Shown here piece by piece: positions 22,423-33,270 of a DNA stretch of 64,000 nt (its first letter is position 1; each line of letters opens with the position of its first letter). The translations under genes were made by a program, and so were the position numbers. This DNA is from Diphasiastrum complanatum (lineage: Eukaryota; Streptophyta; Lycopodiopsida; Lycopodiales; Lycopodiaceae): positions 26,004 to 90,003 of the forward strand of contig MU832047.1 in NCBI GenBank assembly GCA_029204225.1, in the 5' to 3' direction. The notes beneath the pieces are model-generated. The model was given only the letters and a program-made list of their open reading frames with translations, was not told where the DNA came from and did no database searches.

Positions 22423-22438
22423 CTTAGCTCTGATACCA
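22423..22438 (-). other. Copia-A2 primer-binding site
   Basis: TGGTATCAGAGCTAAG on the minus strand abuts the 5' LTR. The leader between it and gag carries the 16-bp palindrome TTTCACACGTGTGAAA at 22263-22278. Confidence 0.9.
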
Positions 22439-22439
22439 C

Positions 22440-23287
22440 AGTTTTTAGGACAATAATGATTGTACTTTACAATCATAGAGAGTTATTGGGTGCTTAATCA
22501 ATGAATCTATCAAGTTCTACACATTAGATCTTGATCTAGATTCACTACACTTGGATTTAAGCAAGAGCAATGGATCAACACATCATTTTTTAGTGAGAGC
22601 GGCTTCACACGTGTGGAGTACTGTCCACTGTACAACCTGCACCTGAAACAACAAGTACAATGATACTAGATAGCAATCATGCATAAAAATCACAAGACAA
22701 ATGACTAGAAATCTCACAAAAGTGTAGAGTGCAAAAGTCTCATCAATCTTCTTAGCAAAATGATGATCCTTTTATGGATCAAGTACATCCATGAGTCTGG
22801 TACAGTCCAGCAGGCCTTCACACATGTGAAGAGTGCCACATCACTCAGATCTATCCATTTTATCCATCCTTGATCCTTATCCAATAGTTGACCTTCTAGA
22901 ATATGACTAAAATCCAAAAAGCTAGTCTCCTAGAATATAGGAATATTATCTAAAAATAGGATCTAAGGAAAATGGTCAACTCTTATCTTCTAGTACTCTA
23001 TACACACGTGTGAACATCCACTTGCCATGTGGGAGCATTTACTCATGCACATGCAAGGAAAAGCTAATTTGTAGGTGACTAGTCAACTTGACTAAAAACT
23101 AGTCATTTCATGTTCACACTAACTAGAATGATACAAAATCAATTTGGATATATACAAACATGAAAAGTACATCCTTTCACACGTGGGAATAGGCTCCACA
23201 CGTGTGAAATCATATCATCAACATATTCTAATGTTTGATCAATATTTACATGAACCAATGTCAAGTGAGAAGTGACAATTTTCAACG
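22440..23287 (-). repeat. Copia-A2 5' LTR
   Basis: Near-identical to 17007-17854. Differences include one base in the second palindrome (CACATGTG instead of CACGTG near 22823), a clustered change near 22947 and a changed first base at 23287. Frame 22714-22917 is the LTR counterpart of 17281-17484. Confidence 0.95.
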
Positions 23288-23327
23288 ATATCATGTAGAT
23301 AGGCTAATTTCATTGCTCTGATTTCAT

Positions 23328-23600
23328 TTATGCCCCTTGCAAAGGGTGGTTTGATGATCTTGATGCTCCGCGAAGGTTCTGAAGATTTTGCTTCTTGGAA
23401 CCCTCACATACACTAAAAGATGATGTTTTTTTCCGCTTCTCCAGATTCTTGGCTCCATGATTAAGAATTTCTTTGATTTGATAAGGACCTTCGCCTATGA
23501 ATTTTAATTTCCCCTTGATCGCTTTGGTTTTATACATCGTTACTAGATCTCGGGAACAAAGGTCTTCTTTTGTAACCTGCGATCGTGCCATGCCTTGCAT
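23328..23600 (-). pseudogene. Gypsy-A post-integrase segment
   Basis: The 90-codon frame contains DLVTMYKTKAIKGKLKFIGE and GPYQIKEILNHGAKNL, the pattern after a gypsy integrase core (GDLV..., GKFxxxWEGPYxI). It ends with a basic tail without a chromodomain. It is separated from the core by a gap and frame change. Confidence 0.7.
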
Positions 23601-23754
23601 CTTTCCTTTGTAGTTGCCAGTGCATGCACAACTAGTAAGCGTGTTTCACAGAGCTTATGCAGAGTTTCGTGGTGCAATTGTAGAGATCTGGATTCATCAA
23701 GACGTTGCGTTGTGGCAATCCTTAATTAAGGGACTAAAAACTCTACTAGCGTTA

Positions 23755-24290
23755 TCACATCCTGACCATATACCAATTGGAATGACGTTTGATCAATGCT
23801 TCTCTTATATGTTGTCTGAATGCCCACATAGCAGCATGCAACTTGTGTTTCCAATCCGATATGCTAGTTTTGACTGTTTTCGTGAGCACGCTACATAGGA
23901 TCTTATTGGATGATTCTGCTTGCCCATTACCACAAGGATAATAAGGCGTATTAGTTCTATGGATCATGAAGAATTCTTCCAACAGGACCTTGATGGTCTC
24001 CTTGATGAAATGACTTCCACGATCCTTGACTATCTCCACCGGGCACCCAAAGCGCACAATGATATTTTCATAGAGAAACTTGGCAGTGGTCCTAGCATCA
24101 GCTACTCTTACTGCCTTGGCTTCGACCCACTTGGTGAGATAGTCGGTGGCCACGATTATGTATCAAGCCTGAGTACTTCTTGCTGCAGGGTGAATTGGAC
24201 CAATGTAATCCAATCCTCACTTTTCAAATGGTGCTTGGGTGCAGAAGGTCATAATTCAATCTTGTTGGTCTCCTTGCCCTTTGGCACACA
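23755..24290 (-). pseudogene. Gypsy-A integrase core
   Basis: Upstream bases spell GLDYIGPIHPAARSTQA with stops, then the open frame from 24153 has ATDYLTKWVEAKAVRVADA, FGCPVEIVKDRGSHFI and NTPYYPCGNGQAESSNKIL. D, D and E of the catalytic triad are present (E in GQAESSNK). The end (about 23760) is truncated. In-frame stops and a shift precede 24153. Confidence 0.8.
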
Positions 24291-24299
24291 TCACACTTC

Positions 24300-25464
24300 C
24301 TCATTTATATTCTTCCGTATCCTTATGAATCGTTGGCCACCAGCATCTTGATTACATGATCTTGCGAACTGTAATGTCGAATGCAAAATGGCCTCCACCC
24401 ATGCCTTCATGCGAAAGCAAAATGATTTGGGTGGCTTCACATGGAAGAATACATTGTCGAAGAATCCCATCTGTTCCTGTACGGTACAATTGGTCGACAA
24501 TCAACTGATAAGGTCTAGCTTTCAAAATCAATTTCCGCTGATCCGCCTTTGGTAGTGATTTGTCTGGTTGACCCCTCATCAGATATTCAACTATGTCGGC
24601 AGCCCATTCCGGTACTGTGTCTACATAAAATAAGGTAGCATCGGCTAGCTGATCGTCGGGTTGGAGTGCAACCTCCTTCCCTTTGATACCCGACACATGA
24701 TCTGCCATGTAGTGTTGTTTTTCCTTGCGAACTACTATCCGAAAATCAAACTCTAAAAATAGAAGTAGCCATCGAGTGATTCTCCCTGTGTTGCAGGTTT
24801 TGTTTACAAGATAGAGCAAGGGTTGATGGTCAGTATAAAAAGCAAAGTGTGTGGCCATCAGCTAGTGCCGAAACTTCTTAACCGCATATATAATCGCTAG
24901 TGCTTCCCTCTCTGTGGTTGAATAATTCATTTTTGTATCACTGAGTTGTCGGCTTGCAAATTGGATCAAAATTTTTTTTTTGTATTCTCCTGGCTGGGTT
25001 AAGACTGCTCCAACTGCATACTTTGATGCATCCGTATGCACATGAAACTCAATGGACCAATTGGATGGACGTAGGATTGGTGTTGAAACCAATGCATCTT
25101 TAAGTTTTTGGAAAGCCTTTAGGGCTTTCTCGTTCCAATGTGGATCCGTTGTGAGCTTGTAAATTGGTCGTGCTAACTCCGCAAAATCTAGAATGAAAAT
25201 TCTGTAATTGTTAGCGTGACCCATAAAGATGTAGACTTCGCAGATCGTTCCTGGTGGTGGTAGATCAACAATGATCCTAAATTTCGATAGGTCTGTGGTG
25301 ATCCCGTGTCTAGATACTATATGGCCGAGAATCAAGCCATGTGTAACCCAAAATTGACATTTTTCTGGATTCAAGGAGATCTGGAATTTGCGACATTTTT
25401 GTAACACCTTCTCTAGATTGGATAAGTGTTTGGAGTCTGGTCCATGCACGCACAGATCGTCCAA
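24300..25464 (-). pseudogene. Gypsy-A RT end and RNase H
   Basis: From 25464: DDLCVHGPDSKHLSNLEKVL (the residues around the RT xxDD box), then the connection region ILGHIVSRHGITTD, then RNase H (HVHTDASKYAVGAVLTQPGE, YSTTEREALAIIYAVKKFRH). An in-frame TAG at 24862 is followed in the same frame by YTDHQPLLYLVNK, the linker, and QCILPCEATQIILLSHEG of the H2C2 region, ending at further stops near 24352. Confidence 0.85.
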
Positions 25465-25805
25465 GGAAATTTCTAGAAATTTCTACAAATACTCTTTGAA
25501 TGCTGCCTGCATGACTCGTTGGAGAGTGCTTGGGGCATTACAAAGTCCGAATGGCATCACCTTATAGGCATAGGTTATCCATTCCATGGTGAATGCTGTC
25601 TTATGGGTGTTATCTTCATTGGTTGTAACCGCTGAAGCCGTCTAAAAAACTGTAGGTTTCGGCCCCAGCTACTCTGTCAAGGACGCTTTCCGTGAAGGGT
25701 AAAAAAAAATGATCCTTTTAGTGACTGCATTTAGCGCTTTCAGATTCACACAGATCCACATTTTGCCATTCTTCTTGGGTACTATAACTATCGGTGATAT
25801 CCATT
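25465..25805 (-). pseudogene. Gypsy-A RT palm start
   Basis: Too broken for an open frame, but minus-strand translation shows IVIVPKKNGKMWICV, LKALNAVTKR, then TAYAYKVMPFGLCNAP-type residues (read as YAYKVMPFGLCNAPSTLQRV). Stops and a shift interrupt the metal-binding motif A region. Confidence 0.75.
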
Positions 25806-25814
25806 CCGCGTGTG

Positions 25815-26715
25815 GCAATAGCTAGTTGTATTACTCGTGAGAGAGAACACCTCTCTTGCGCCAATGTGCTGATCTGGGAAACAGACAACGCTCACAAAAA
25901 TATTGTAAATTTAGTTTTGATAATAGAAGCGATTTGCAACACTCTGTTATGTAATGTGTATGATCTGTAATGTTTGACTGCATGCTAGTAGTAGATATAT
26001 TTTAGTTGTTGCTCTACTCAACATTATCAATTGTTTTATAAATTTAACTTTTATAACAGATCATTGGAGATGATTTGGAGCTTGAAAGAGAATTAGACCA
26101 CAGCCAGAAGTAGTAGTTACACCTGCCAAGTTGGCTCTATCCGGCCTTCATCTCCCACAAGAACTTCCTCCCCATCAGTGGTATCAGAGTTGTCAGCTCT
26201 ATCAGAGCTCTACCTAATTCCTTCAGGCTATGGCATCCATTAGCAGCATTCAATAAAAGATCTGCACGATCCTTGACGCCTCAGGATCAAACTTCCTAGC
26301 ATGAAAGGTGAAGAGTTCTCTCATATTGAAAGGAGAAGGTCTATGGCCTTGGGTTGATGGCACAAAAGAGATGCCCACAACCATTGGCAAAGAGCTACGG
26401 AAATGGAGAGAAAGAAATGACAAGGCAGTAGTCGTTCCAAACACAAAGTCAGCGAAACCAGAGCGCTGCGGTTAAGCACCAAAGGAAGAGACAGAAGGCT
26501 CAATGACACTCTATGCATGTCCACTCTTCAGAAGGACCTACTATCTATTGCTAAGATGGTAGATGCAGGATTAACAATCACCTTTGAAGGCGATACCTGG
26601 GAAGTGGTTGAATCTGCAACCACTCAGCTCATCACCACAAGAAGACGAAAAGGGAACCTGTATTTGACGATTTTAATCAAATTTAACGAGTATCTTGCAC
26701 AAACGTTCACTTGAC
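25815..26715 (+). mobile_element. Copia-C second fragment (LTR end, primer site, gag and protease scraps)
   Basis: 25815-26177 matches the last ~370 bp of the Copia-C LTR (13025-13378). A primer site TGGTATCAGAGT follows at 26179-26190. A gag start at about 26230 (MASISSIQ then stop) leads to decayed UBN2 sequence (WVDGTKEMPTTIGKELRKWR, near 26350). A jump then lands in the protease region (LLSIAKMVDAGLTITFEGDT, 26517-26620). The integrase and later parts are gone. Confidence 0.75.
26517..26714 (+). pseudogene. Copia-C protease-region scrap
   Basis: The 65-codon frame begins MSTLQKDLLSIAKMVDAGLT and continues ITFEGDTWEVV, resembling the segment between protease and GAG-pre-integrase of copia polyproteins. 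It lies about 290 bp after the gag start, so most of gag has been deleted. Confidence 0.6.
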
Positions 26716-27599
26716 TGATTTCTAGTGATCAACATCGATTAGAAAACTTTCAGACAAGTAACTAATTTCAAATTTTTAATCAAATTGAAATTCAACAAAA
26801 AAAAAAACTTTCAAATTTTTAACTTTCAATTAGGGGGGTTCTCAACTCAAAAAGTTAAGAGAATGACAGTATAGTAAAACTTGTCGGCAATTTCATTGCA
26901 GTTCATTATGTCAAATTTAACTTATCTATCACTGGGAAATAATTTAGACTTTGTGGAAATACTGTGACCAATTTTGACTGATAAACTCAGTTTAATCAAT
27001 TCACTTATCTAAACTGATTCCATAGATAATGACAAAATGATCAAAATTTTGATTTTTTTGGAAAACTCAGTTTTTGCTTTATTTTACGTAATTTGAAAAT
27101 TTTGACGAAAATACTGCTAGTACAAAAGGCAATCGAAATCAAAAAAATCGAAACACTATCCGATTCCTAATGTTACTAACCCAATGTCAAACTGGCATGC
27201 AAAGCACACTACATCATTCACAAAACGTCATTCCGAAATTTTTTACATAAACTTCAGTTTTACGAAATTTGTCAGCCAATATCCCTAAATTGATATTCAA
27301 CTGTCAAAGCAGATGCGTATGACCACTCAAATCGATTGTAAATCCCTCATGCATGTCAGACTAGCTAAGAAACACAGTTTAAACACCCGACCGGATCAAT
27401 CACCACAACACAACATCAAGTGCAACAAGACAAGACAATAGAACTGTATATTTAACTTATCAGCAAGTACAAAGATAAAGTTACTTAAAAGCACTCAAAG
27501 GGCTCGTAAAAGAAAGACGGCCCAATAATTCTAGAACTAAGCACATGTGGTGCCGTCAAAATAAGAAAGCACTGTATAAGTCGATCATTGCTATTTTAA
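26716..27599. other. AT-rich stretch, possible Copia-D 3' LTR
   Basis: No coding sequence. It lies just outside the polypurine tract of Copia-D (27600-27612, TTGAGGGAGAGAG on the minus strand), where the 3' LTR belongs. No second LTR copy exists in the window to prove this. Confidence 0.4.
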
Positions 27600-27693
27600 C
27601 TCTCTCCCTCAATGATCAATGTCTCTTTTTAATTTTAGAGTTTACTCTATTCATGGAACATACCTCCATGATAGTATTACAAGTAAAAGCTTT

Positions 27694-28157
27694 TTAAATA
27701 ACCAGATCTAAGCCAAGTTTGGCTCTAACAGTTTCAAACTTTTCTTTACTTAAAGCTTTCATAAATATATCAGCAACTTGTAACAACGCAGAACAATGTA
27801 CAATACTTATATCTTTAGATTGTAGCTTCTCACATACAAAGTGATATTTTACCTCAATATGTTTTGTCCTTGCGTGAAAGACAAGATTCTTAGCCAATTG
27901 TATTCCACTTTGACTGTCACAAAAAATAACAGTAGGGTTTACCTGTTTTGTGTCAATCTCACACAACAACTTACGTAGCCAAACAGCTTCTTGGGTAGCA
28001 AAACTTAACGCTTTATATTCGGCTTCTGTAGAAGAAAGAGAAATAGTATCTTACTTCTTGCTAGACCATGAAAAACAACCGCTACCAATATTGAAGGCAT
28101 AACCTGTTGTTGACTTTCTATCATCTATGCTTCCTGCCCAATCAACATCAACATAGC
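27694..28157 (-). pseudogene. Copia-D RNase H
   Basis: After an in-frame stop at about 28159 the frame continues GYVDVDWAGSIDDRKSTTGY, a second stop near 28053, then SLSSTEAEYKAL, VIFCDSQSGIQLAKN, FHARTKHIEVKYHF and VADIFMKALSK, the last a variant of ADIFTKPLS. Domain order is complete. Confidence 0.85.
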
Positions 28158-28158
28158 C

Positions 28159-29357
28159 CTACAACTTAGGTAAAACACTTTGTCTTTTGTAGATTAGGCC
28201 AAGGTTAGGTGTACCTTTCACATACCTCAAAATCCTTTTTGCAGCTTTCCAATGGTCCATAGTGGGTGATGACATGAATTGGCTAATCAAACTTACAGCA
28301 TAGCAGATATCAGGATGTGTAGTCGTAAGATATATCAAACTCCCAACTAGCTGACGAAATAAAGTAGTGTCAACATGTGTACTATCATCAATACGAGATA
28401 ATTTCTTACCAGCTTCGCAAGGGGTGATGGAAGATTTGCACTCTGTCATGTGAAATCTCTCCAATATCTCGCCCACATATTTGTTTTGACATAACCTGAT
28501 ATCACTGCCAGTTTGCCATATTTCGACACCCAAGCAATAGTGCATAAGATCTAAATCTGTCATCTCAAACTGCTTGCATAAGTTAGCTTTGATAGAACGA
28601 GTGAGGTTCTCATCATTGCCCGTGATATTGATATCATCAACGTAAAGTAAAATCAAGGCAATGATGTCATCATTTATAAGAACATAAAGGTTTGGATCTG
28701 AATTTGTTCTTACAAACCCATGAGAAAGAAAGTAATTGTCAATGCATCCATACAATGTGTGTGGCGCTTGCTTAAGGCCATAAAGTGCTTTGTGTAGTTT
28801 ACATACCTTCTGTTCTTGCCCTTTTGCCATGAAGCCCTGCGGTTGGACCATGTAAACTTCTTCCTCTAAGTCACCATTAAAAAATGCGGACTTCACATCC
28901 ATTTGATGGATCTTCCACCCAAAATGAGATGCTAGGGCAGTGATAAGACGTAGCGTAGTCCACTTAGCCATTGGAGCAAATGTCTCTTCACAGTCAATTC
29001 CTTTGCTTTGCTCATAACCCTTCACTACTAGGCATGCCTTATGCTTTGCTATCGTGCCATCCGCATGAAACTTTGTTCTAACACCTATTTGTTGTCAATG
29101 GGTTTCTTTCCAAGTGGTAGATCAACCAACTCCCATGTATCATGCCTGTGGATGGATTCTATCTCCTCTTCCATTGCCCTTTGCCACTCTTTGTGATCTT
29201 TTGCCTCATCAAAGGTTAATGGCTCTCGACACTTCAAAATGTCAGTCATTAGGGCATAGTTCACATGATAATGATCAGGAGACTTCTTTTCCCGCGTTGA
29301 TCTTCTCACTTCTCCTTGTGTGCTACATCCTGGTTGATTTAGCTTTGCGTCCTTCAT
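28159..29357 (-). pseudogene. Copia-D RT
   Basis: 29357-29085 holds the linker and RT entry (RRSTREKKSPDHYHVNY, WQRAMEEEIESI, DTWELVDLPLGKKP) and ends at a stop. The 288-codon frame 28159-29025 has GIDCEETFAPMAKWTTLRL, HQMDVKSAFFNGDLEEEVY, YGLKQAPHTLY, an intact LYVDDINITG (YVDD at 28633-28644) and the thumb. This is the only copia RT core in the window that keeps both catalytic Asp residues in a long open frame. Confidence 0.85.
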
Positions 29358-30382
29358 GATCTTTTTATACCATTTTGGTATCTTAGATTCAGGTGATACA
29401 CTACAGCTACACCATTACTATGCGGCGTGTGTGACTGTGTGAATTGTCTTTTGATGTCGTGTTCCTTGCAAAAGTCCTCAAAATCATCAGATTTGTATTC
29501 GCTCCCTCTATCAGATCTTAGCACTTTGATGCGTGCATCCACTTGATTCTCTACCAAAGTCTTGAACTCCTTGAAGCGAGCAAAAGCGTCAGATTTCTTC
29601 TTCAAGAAATAAATCCATGTCCTCCTAGAGTAATCATTTATGAAAGTCATAAAATAATATGCTTTCCCCAACGACATGGTCTTCATTGGGCCGCACAGGT
29701 CGCTGTGAATGAGTTCTAGTGGTTTCTTAGCTCTTGCAGCTCCACCTTTCTTGAATGTCTCTCTGTGATGCTTTCCCATGATGCATCCTTCACATATTGC
29801 ATGATGATCATCCTGCAATGCCGGTAACCCTATTACCATCTTCAGCTTCGCCATCAATCTCAAGCTCCCATAGTTCAAATGACCAAGTCTTCTGTGCCAC
29901 AACTCAGATTGAGATGCTGTTGAGATAGCCAAACCATATTCTCCTGGTTTTGCAGCATCCAATTTATAAAGGCCACAATTACTATCTCTATAACCCTTCG
30001 CCACCACTTTATGGTTCTGGTTCATATCCCTCATAAGGCATCCATCCTTGACAAATTCAATCTTAAGATGTTGATTTGCCATTACACCAACAGAAAGCAA
30101 ACTCTTTTTGAGTCCAGGAACATAAAGCACATTAGGGATGTTCTTGATTTTACCATCAGGAAACTGCACAAGTACATTGCCCACACCCTGTATTTGGCAT
30201 TCCTCTCCATTGGCTTGAGTGACCTTATCCTCATCATGGATTGGTGAGAATTTCTCAAAGCAATCATGGTCAAATGACTTGTGGCGCCTGAATCTATGAA
30301 CCATCTGGACCATCATCAACTTGGGATGCCAATGCCGATGAGAAGACACTTGTCTCGTCATCTTCTCCATCATCTTTGGCAA
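29354..30382 (-). pseudogene. Copia-D GAG-pre-integrase and integrase
   Basis: The 342-codon frame contains LLSVGVMANQHLKIEF, LWHRRLGHLNYGSLRL, the HHCC-type segment CEGCIMGKHHRETF, IHSDLCGPM and VLRSDRGSEY, so the first two catalytic Asp residues are present. NGVAV follows, where NGVAERKN is expected: the catalytic Glu and everything up to the RT linker is deleted. The protease DSGA box upstream is shifted out of frame. Confidence 0.85.
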
Positions 30383-30428
30383 TGTTGCCTTGTTGAGTTA
30401 CTTTTCTCGCCTTTATGTCTGCTTTCTT

Positions 30429-30482
30429 TTTGTAACACTCGCGTGCCCAATGACCCGGTTTGTGGCAATAGTAACATTTGCC
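30429..30482 (-). pseudogene. Copia-D zinc knuckle
   Basis: CYYCHKPGHWAREC on the minus strand is an intact CCHC knuckle in a frame of its own, after the gag stop at 30570 and before the integrase frame. A poly-Asp run precedes it. Confidence 0.8.
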
Positions 30483-30569
30483 TTTCTTCTTCTTTTTCTC
30501 TTTTCATGATGACTCTCCCTCATCATCATCATCATCCTTGGATTTTTTGGGAATCCTTTTCCATTCTTT

Positions 30570-31214
30570 CTACTTGCCTTTAGCAAGCAAGACTTGATCC
30601 TCCTGTGGGGTTTGCCTTGACTTCACCACTTCGCAACGCTGCTCTTCTTGCAACATGATTCCGTGGAAGTCTTCAAAAGTAGGCAATCTCTCCCTCGAAG
30701 CAATGCCGCTCACAAACATCTGTAGCCCTTCCAAGACACCACTCATTGTGGTATCCACCAGTTCAACGTCCCTAATTGGTTCTCCAATTGCCACAAGTTG
30801 ATCTCTCAGCTCCTTTATCCTAGAGAAGAAAGATCCCACTAATTCACTTTCTTCAATCCTTACTGCGTTCAATCTCAACTTCAAGAACATGGCCCAAGCT
30901 GGATTGCAAGTTTGAAATTGCATTCTAAGATCTTCCCAAGCTCCCCTAGCCATCGTGGCATCACTTACATGAGTGATTACATGGTCTTTCACTAAAAGAC
31001 TGATTAAGGACAATGCTTTATGCGCCTTTTTATCAAAGGCCCTCATATCACCTGGAGTGGTACTTAGTCGGATTTCAATACCTGTCACAATCTCCCATAA
31101 CTCTTTCTCCATTAAAATTCTTTTCATTTTGAATTTCCAGATGTTGTAGTTAGAAGCCCCATCAAGTTTGCTTGCATCGCCCAAAATTGCCTCATTGATG
31201 TTTGCCATCTCCAA
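30570..31214 (-). CDS. Copia-D gag (UBN2)
   Basis: The 214-codon open frame starts MEMANINEAILGDASK; an internal ATG at 31208 is an alternative. It shows LDGASNYNIWKFKMKRIL, the UBN2 core and VELVDTTMSGVLEGLQ, and is not interrupted before a stop just ahead of the zinc knuckle. It is about the usual gag length minus the knuckle, so particle assembly might be possible but RNA binding is lost. Confidence 0.8.
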   Translation of the reverse strand: MEMANINEAILGDASKLDGASNYNIWKFKMKRILMEKELWEIVTGIEIRLSTTPGDMRAFDKKAHKALSLISLLVKDHVITHVSDATMARGAWEDLRMQFQTCNPAWAMFLKLRLNAVRIEESELVGSFFSRIKELRDQLVAIGEPIRDVELVDTTMSGVLEGLQMFVSGIASRERLPTFEDFHGIMLQEEQRCEVVKSRQTPQEDQVLLAKGK

Positions 31215-32432
31215 ACTGCTTGAAACTCCACCTGTAGGCTATAAATTGTATGCCGAAGCCAACTGTGATGTCAAAAATAAAAAATAATGACTTGCAATTT
31301 TTGGCTTACCAGGTCACCCGCCGCTCTTTCGCCAAATTGAAAGCCAAACTGGCGTCGCTTTTTGAAATGCTTCTCGTCACCAACTCCCAGCTACCTGCCT
31401 AGTGGAATGGTGAAATCACTTCTGGCGTGCTCTGAACACTTTCTCTCTGCAGCAATCACTCTGTTTTGGTGTACCGTACTTGTAGGTACAGTCAGGGTGC
31501 CCTTCGTTTGGAGGCTATAGCCTTTCATTTGGCCAAAATAGGCTAAAGGAGGTGAAAATAAGGGCAATTTGGATTTTTGAACTGTTTCTTCAGTGTGAAG
31601 AAACTTCACCTTTCACAAAACTTGGGACCCAACAATTTTATCATTTTGAAAATTTTTAATGAAAAGAAGGCCTATTTTGCCTTCAATTCTTCAGGACCCT
31701 TTCAAAGCCCATCTAAGTGTGATCTTCAATCCTGCGGCTCCCAGTCGCTCTCCCTCTTGCAATCTCTACCGTGGATGTAAACTCCACGAGATCTGACGGA
31801 TACAACTGCTTTTGTGCAATGATCCCCACACTTATATCCGCGGGCCCCTTCCAAACGCTATGGCCTCTCCTCCTCACTGCACGCGACGGTCCTCTCTCTC
31901 CCTTCTCTACCAGTGATGGCAGCCCCACGCCCTCACACACAAGCTATGGAAATTCTGTTTGCTTCACTCCAGCTCGATGGCTGATCCACGGCCACCCACA
32001 GCCTCTCCACACATCCACAACAGTAGCAAGGCGCCCACTCCTGGCTCTTCACAGCTTAAAAAATGGATTGTGTTGAGAGAGAACTGCTTTTTCCCTTCTT
32101 GAAAACCTAGTTGTCAAAGAAGAAGATTTTTTTGGGCTTTATCTGATCTTCTTGAGAGTCTATACAATCACAACAACACAACTGACAGCATCAAAGACCA
32201 AAGACACATTTAATCTGAATAAACTATTGTCTGGTTCTGCGTTTAGATTCTTTGTCAGTATTGCATGCTTTCCACTTTCTATCTGACCCTCTGATTGACT
32301 TGTCTGATTGTTTGCTCTTCGCTCCACAACCATCGCGCAATCAAGCTCTAGTTCATTCTTGTGTTCGCCTATTGTTAACCGGTAGTGCACGCACCGGGGG
32401 AATTCACACTTCCTAATCTACATTCCCCAGCA
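31215..32432. other. Unassigned, probably holds the Copia-E 5' LTR
   Basis: No convincing coding sequence. 31690-32090 is more GC-rich than its surroundings and reads as Ser/Pro/Leu-rich chance frames. A TATA-like ATATAAG lies on the minus strand at 31832-31838. The last part, ending ATTCCCCAGCA, abuts the Copia-E primer site and so should be LTR. Confidence 0.35.
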
Positions 32433-33270
32433 TGGTATCAAGCTTCGACATCAGAGCATATATGATTATTTAAGCGGTTTCACGTCAGAGCTATTTCTAT
32501 AGTCTGAGAAGCTTCTCACAGAACCTGATCCTACTAGCCGATAGGATAATTGTTTTCTTGGTCTATAAGTCTACATTAGATTTTCATTCTTAAGTCACTA
32601 ATAGTTACTACTATCAATTAGACTAATCTTCCACATGGATTCCCAAGGGAAAGCCAGTCCTATCATGGACAAGCTTGATAGAGCCAATTACCGTTTGTAG
32701 AAATCTAAGATGAGAACTATTCTAATGGCCAAGATATTGTATGATGCTGTTATAGGTGCAGAGGAAAGACCCGAAGCCGACGATGTTGCAATCTCCCAAT
32801 GGAAGCTGAAGGATGGCAAAGCTTTCGCATTGATCATCCTCAACATATTAGACACTCAAATCGGCCATGTGTCTGAAGCTCAAACCTCCAAGAAAGTCTG
32901 GGACATCTTGAGCACCTTGTACGAAGTCCGACACAAGGTCAAGAGCAGTCGAATCAGCCAACAAAGAAGAAGTTGTTCTGCTGATACTACAAGCGATCCA
33001 ACCACGAAATCCAAGACTGTCACATACTACAAGCTAAGAACAACAACAAGGGACAGTCGAATCAAGTGGCAAATGCAGCTGCAGAAGCATCATGTCCTAT
33101 TCAAGAAGCGGATCATGATGCCTTCATGACAAGCCATCAAGAAGCATCCAATGACAGCTCCTGATTTTAGGATTCTGGAGCCACACAGCACATGACCAGC
33201 CATATCGGCTGTTTCGAGTCCTATAGGTCTTACAGTACCAAAAGATATGTTCACATGGGCGACAATAGTT
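32433..33270 (+). mobile_element. Copia-E: primer site, gag and protease scrap
   Basis: The primer site at 32433 is interrupted: TGGTATC, then 13 extra bases, then AGAGCATAT. Gag starts at 32635. Zinc knuckle and protease follow out of frame to about 33270, where the element stops. Its knuckle and protease sequences resemble those of Copia-B. Confidence 0.75.
32635..33128 (+). pseudogene. Copia-E gag (partial)
   Basis: MDSQGKASPIMDKLDRANYR is followed by an in-frame TAG at 32698-32700 (a conserved Trp position), then KSKMRTILMAKILYDAVIGA, TSKKVWDILSTLYEV, and a jump that removes about half of gag. Reading another frame from about 32965 gives the knuckle YYKRSNHEIQDC, whose second Cys is Tyr, and then DSGATQHMTSH near 33175. 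Confidence 0.8.

Larger units (their letters stand above)
17007..23287 (-). mobile_element. Copia-A2: full-length Ty1/copia element
   Basis: Read on the minus strand: 5' LTR (23287-22440), primer site (22438-22423), gag (from 21844), zinc knuckle, protease, integrase, RT, RNase H (to 17868), polypurine tract (17865-17855) and 3' LTR (17854-17007). Total length is about 6.3 kb, normal for copia. The two LTRs differ at roughly 15 of 847 positions by eye, so the insertion is fairly recent, yet gag-pol carries several frameshifts, a stop and a mutated RT active site. No clear 5-bp target duplication was seen (TTTAC on one side, GATAT on the other). Confidence 0.9.
23328..25805 (-). mobile_element. 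Gypsy-A: pol fragment of a Ty3/gypsy element
   Basis: Minus-strand order is RT (25805-25465), RT end/RNase H (25464-24862), RNase H continuing to the H2C2 region (24858-24300), integrase (about 24250-23755) and a post-integrase segment (to 23328). There is no gag, protease or LTR. The RT side is cut at the Copia-C LTR fragment at 25815, and the far side ends 41 bp from Copia-A2. Confidence 0.85.
27600..31214 (-). mobile_element. Copia-D: internal region of a Ty1/copia element
   Basis: Minus-strand order is gag (31214-30570), zinc knuckle, integrase (30382-29354), RT (29357-28159), RNase H (to 27694) and polypurine tract. The hinge between integrase and RT is deleted. No clear primer site or 5' LTR follows at 31.2-31.4 kb. 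Confidence 0.85.
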
